Positions 43,387 to 43,554 of a stretch of DNA of 43,554 nucleotides are shown here, piece by piece. Each line of letters starts with the position of its first letter. Within the stretch, counting starts at the first letter, position 1. A model generated the notes under the pieces. The model saw only the letters and a list, made by a program, of their open reading frames with translations, had not been told where the DNA came from and made no database searches. Source of the DNA: Chara braunii (taxonomy: Eukaryota > Streptophyta > Charophyceae > Charales > Characeae); the NCBI GenBank assembly GCA_003427395.1, contig BFEA01000316.1, positions 94,051 to 137,604 of the forward strand. Reading direction: 5' to 3'. The position numbers and the translations under genes were made by a program.

Positions 43387-43554
43387 TAAATATTATTATT
43401 ATTATTATTATTATCAGGGTAACCGGCGTTCGGGACGGGCCGAACGCCCGAACCCAAATGCCCGAACCCAAACGCCCGAACGTATGGGACCCCTTGGTGA
43501 TGCGTTCGGCCGTTCGGGCCGAACGCGAACCAAAAAAAAAAAAAAAAAAAAAAA
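43387..43554. repeat. (ATT)n, GCCCGAACCCAAA repeats, hairpin and terminal A-run
   Basis: (ATT)n at 43,387-43,413. CGAACGCCCGAACCC-like units at 43,438-43,482. GCGTTCGGCC (43,502-43,511) and GGCCGAACGC (43,517-43,526) form a perfect stem. A-run from 43,532 to the window end, so this may be an A-tailed retroposon or a scaffold edge. Confidence 0.65.

Overview
The window looks like a repeat-dense nuclear region from a large plant-type genome. The evidence is several retroelement classes on top of each other, Ty3/gypsy elements with a chromodomain-like tail, primer-binding sites close to the plant initiator tRNA-Met sequence, short TIR elements, and no rRNA, tRNA or clear host gene. A streptophyte green alga of Chara type would fit, but that is inference; nothing here identifies the species. 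The standard genetic code fits, because the longest open frame uses CAA/CAG for glutamine throughout.

Region 1 (1-9.1 kb) holds parts of three LINE copies. A minus-strand copy has 935 uninterrupted codons (2805 to 1) and runs off the left edge; it carries a zinc-binding segment and most of an AP-type endonuclease, and two 239-bp monomers lie upstream of it. A second minus-strand copy (about 7790-5331) is a broken RT-to-C-terminus fragment with the terminal zinc domain. A plus-strand copy (7973-9070) is a broken fragment ending inside RT. Region 2 (9.1-10.4 kb) is gene-free and ends in a cluster of SINE-like GC-rich units with A-tails.

Region 3 (10,453-26,428) is one minus-strand Ty3/gypsy element, A, with ~1-kb LTRs at both ends, PBS, gag, protease, RT-RNase H, integrase and a chromodomain-like end. 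It is decayed (stops, frameshifts, RT YLDD changed to YLHD). Its gag is split by a repeat-rich insertion (15,551-17,187), which itself contains a small TIR element with a perfect 8-bp target duplication and an untrimmed Nextera mate-pair junction adapter (16,672-16,709). A second gypsy element, B (18,637-24,331), sits in A's leader. B keeps LTRs, PBS, gag and the integrase tail but lacks protease, RT, RNase H and the integrase core. A's leader also holds a long array of GCCACGTCAGCA-type motifs.

Region 4 (26.4-30.5 kb) holds retroposon tails, a 151-bp palindromic TIR element, a long CTT/CTC microsatellite, a broken Ulp1-type cysteine protease gene and a TTACCCC minisatellite. Region 5 (30.5-35.3 kb) is a third minus-strand gypsy element, C, related to B, with RT YLDD intact but many stops. 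Region 6 (35.3-43.55 kb) is mostly unassigned: a plus-strand gag-like gene with a CCHC knuckle is split by a second copy of the same 8-bp-TSD TIR element, among tandem repeats and low-complexity DNA.

No working multi-gene host system is visible. The most interesting material is the TIR family with 8-bp duplications, the LINE with 5' monomers, the bZIP-like motif array in the leader of A, the RT-less element B, and the adapter that makes local contiguity at 16.7 kb doubtful.
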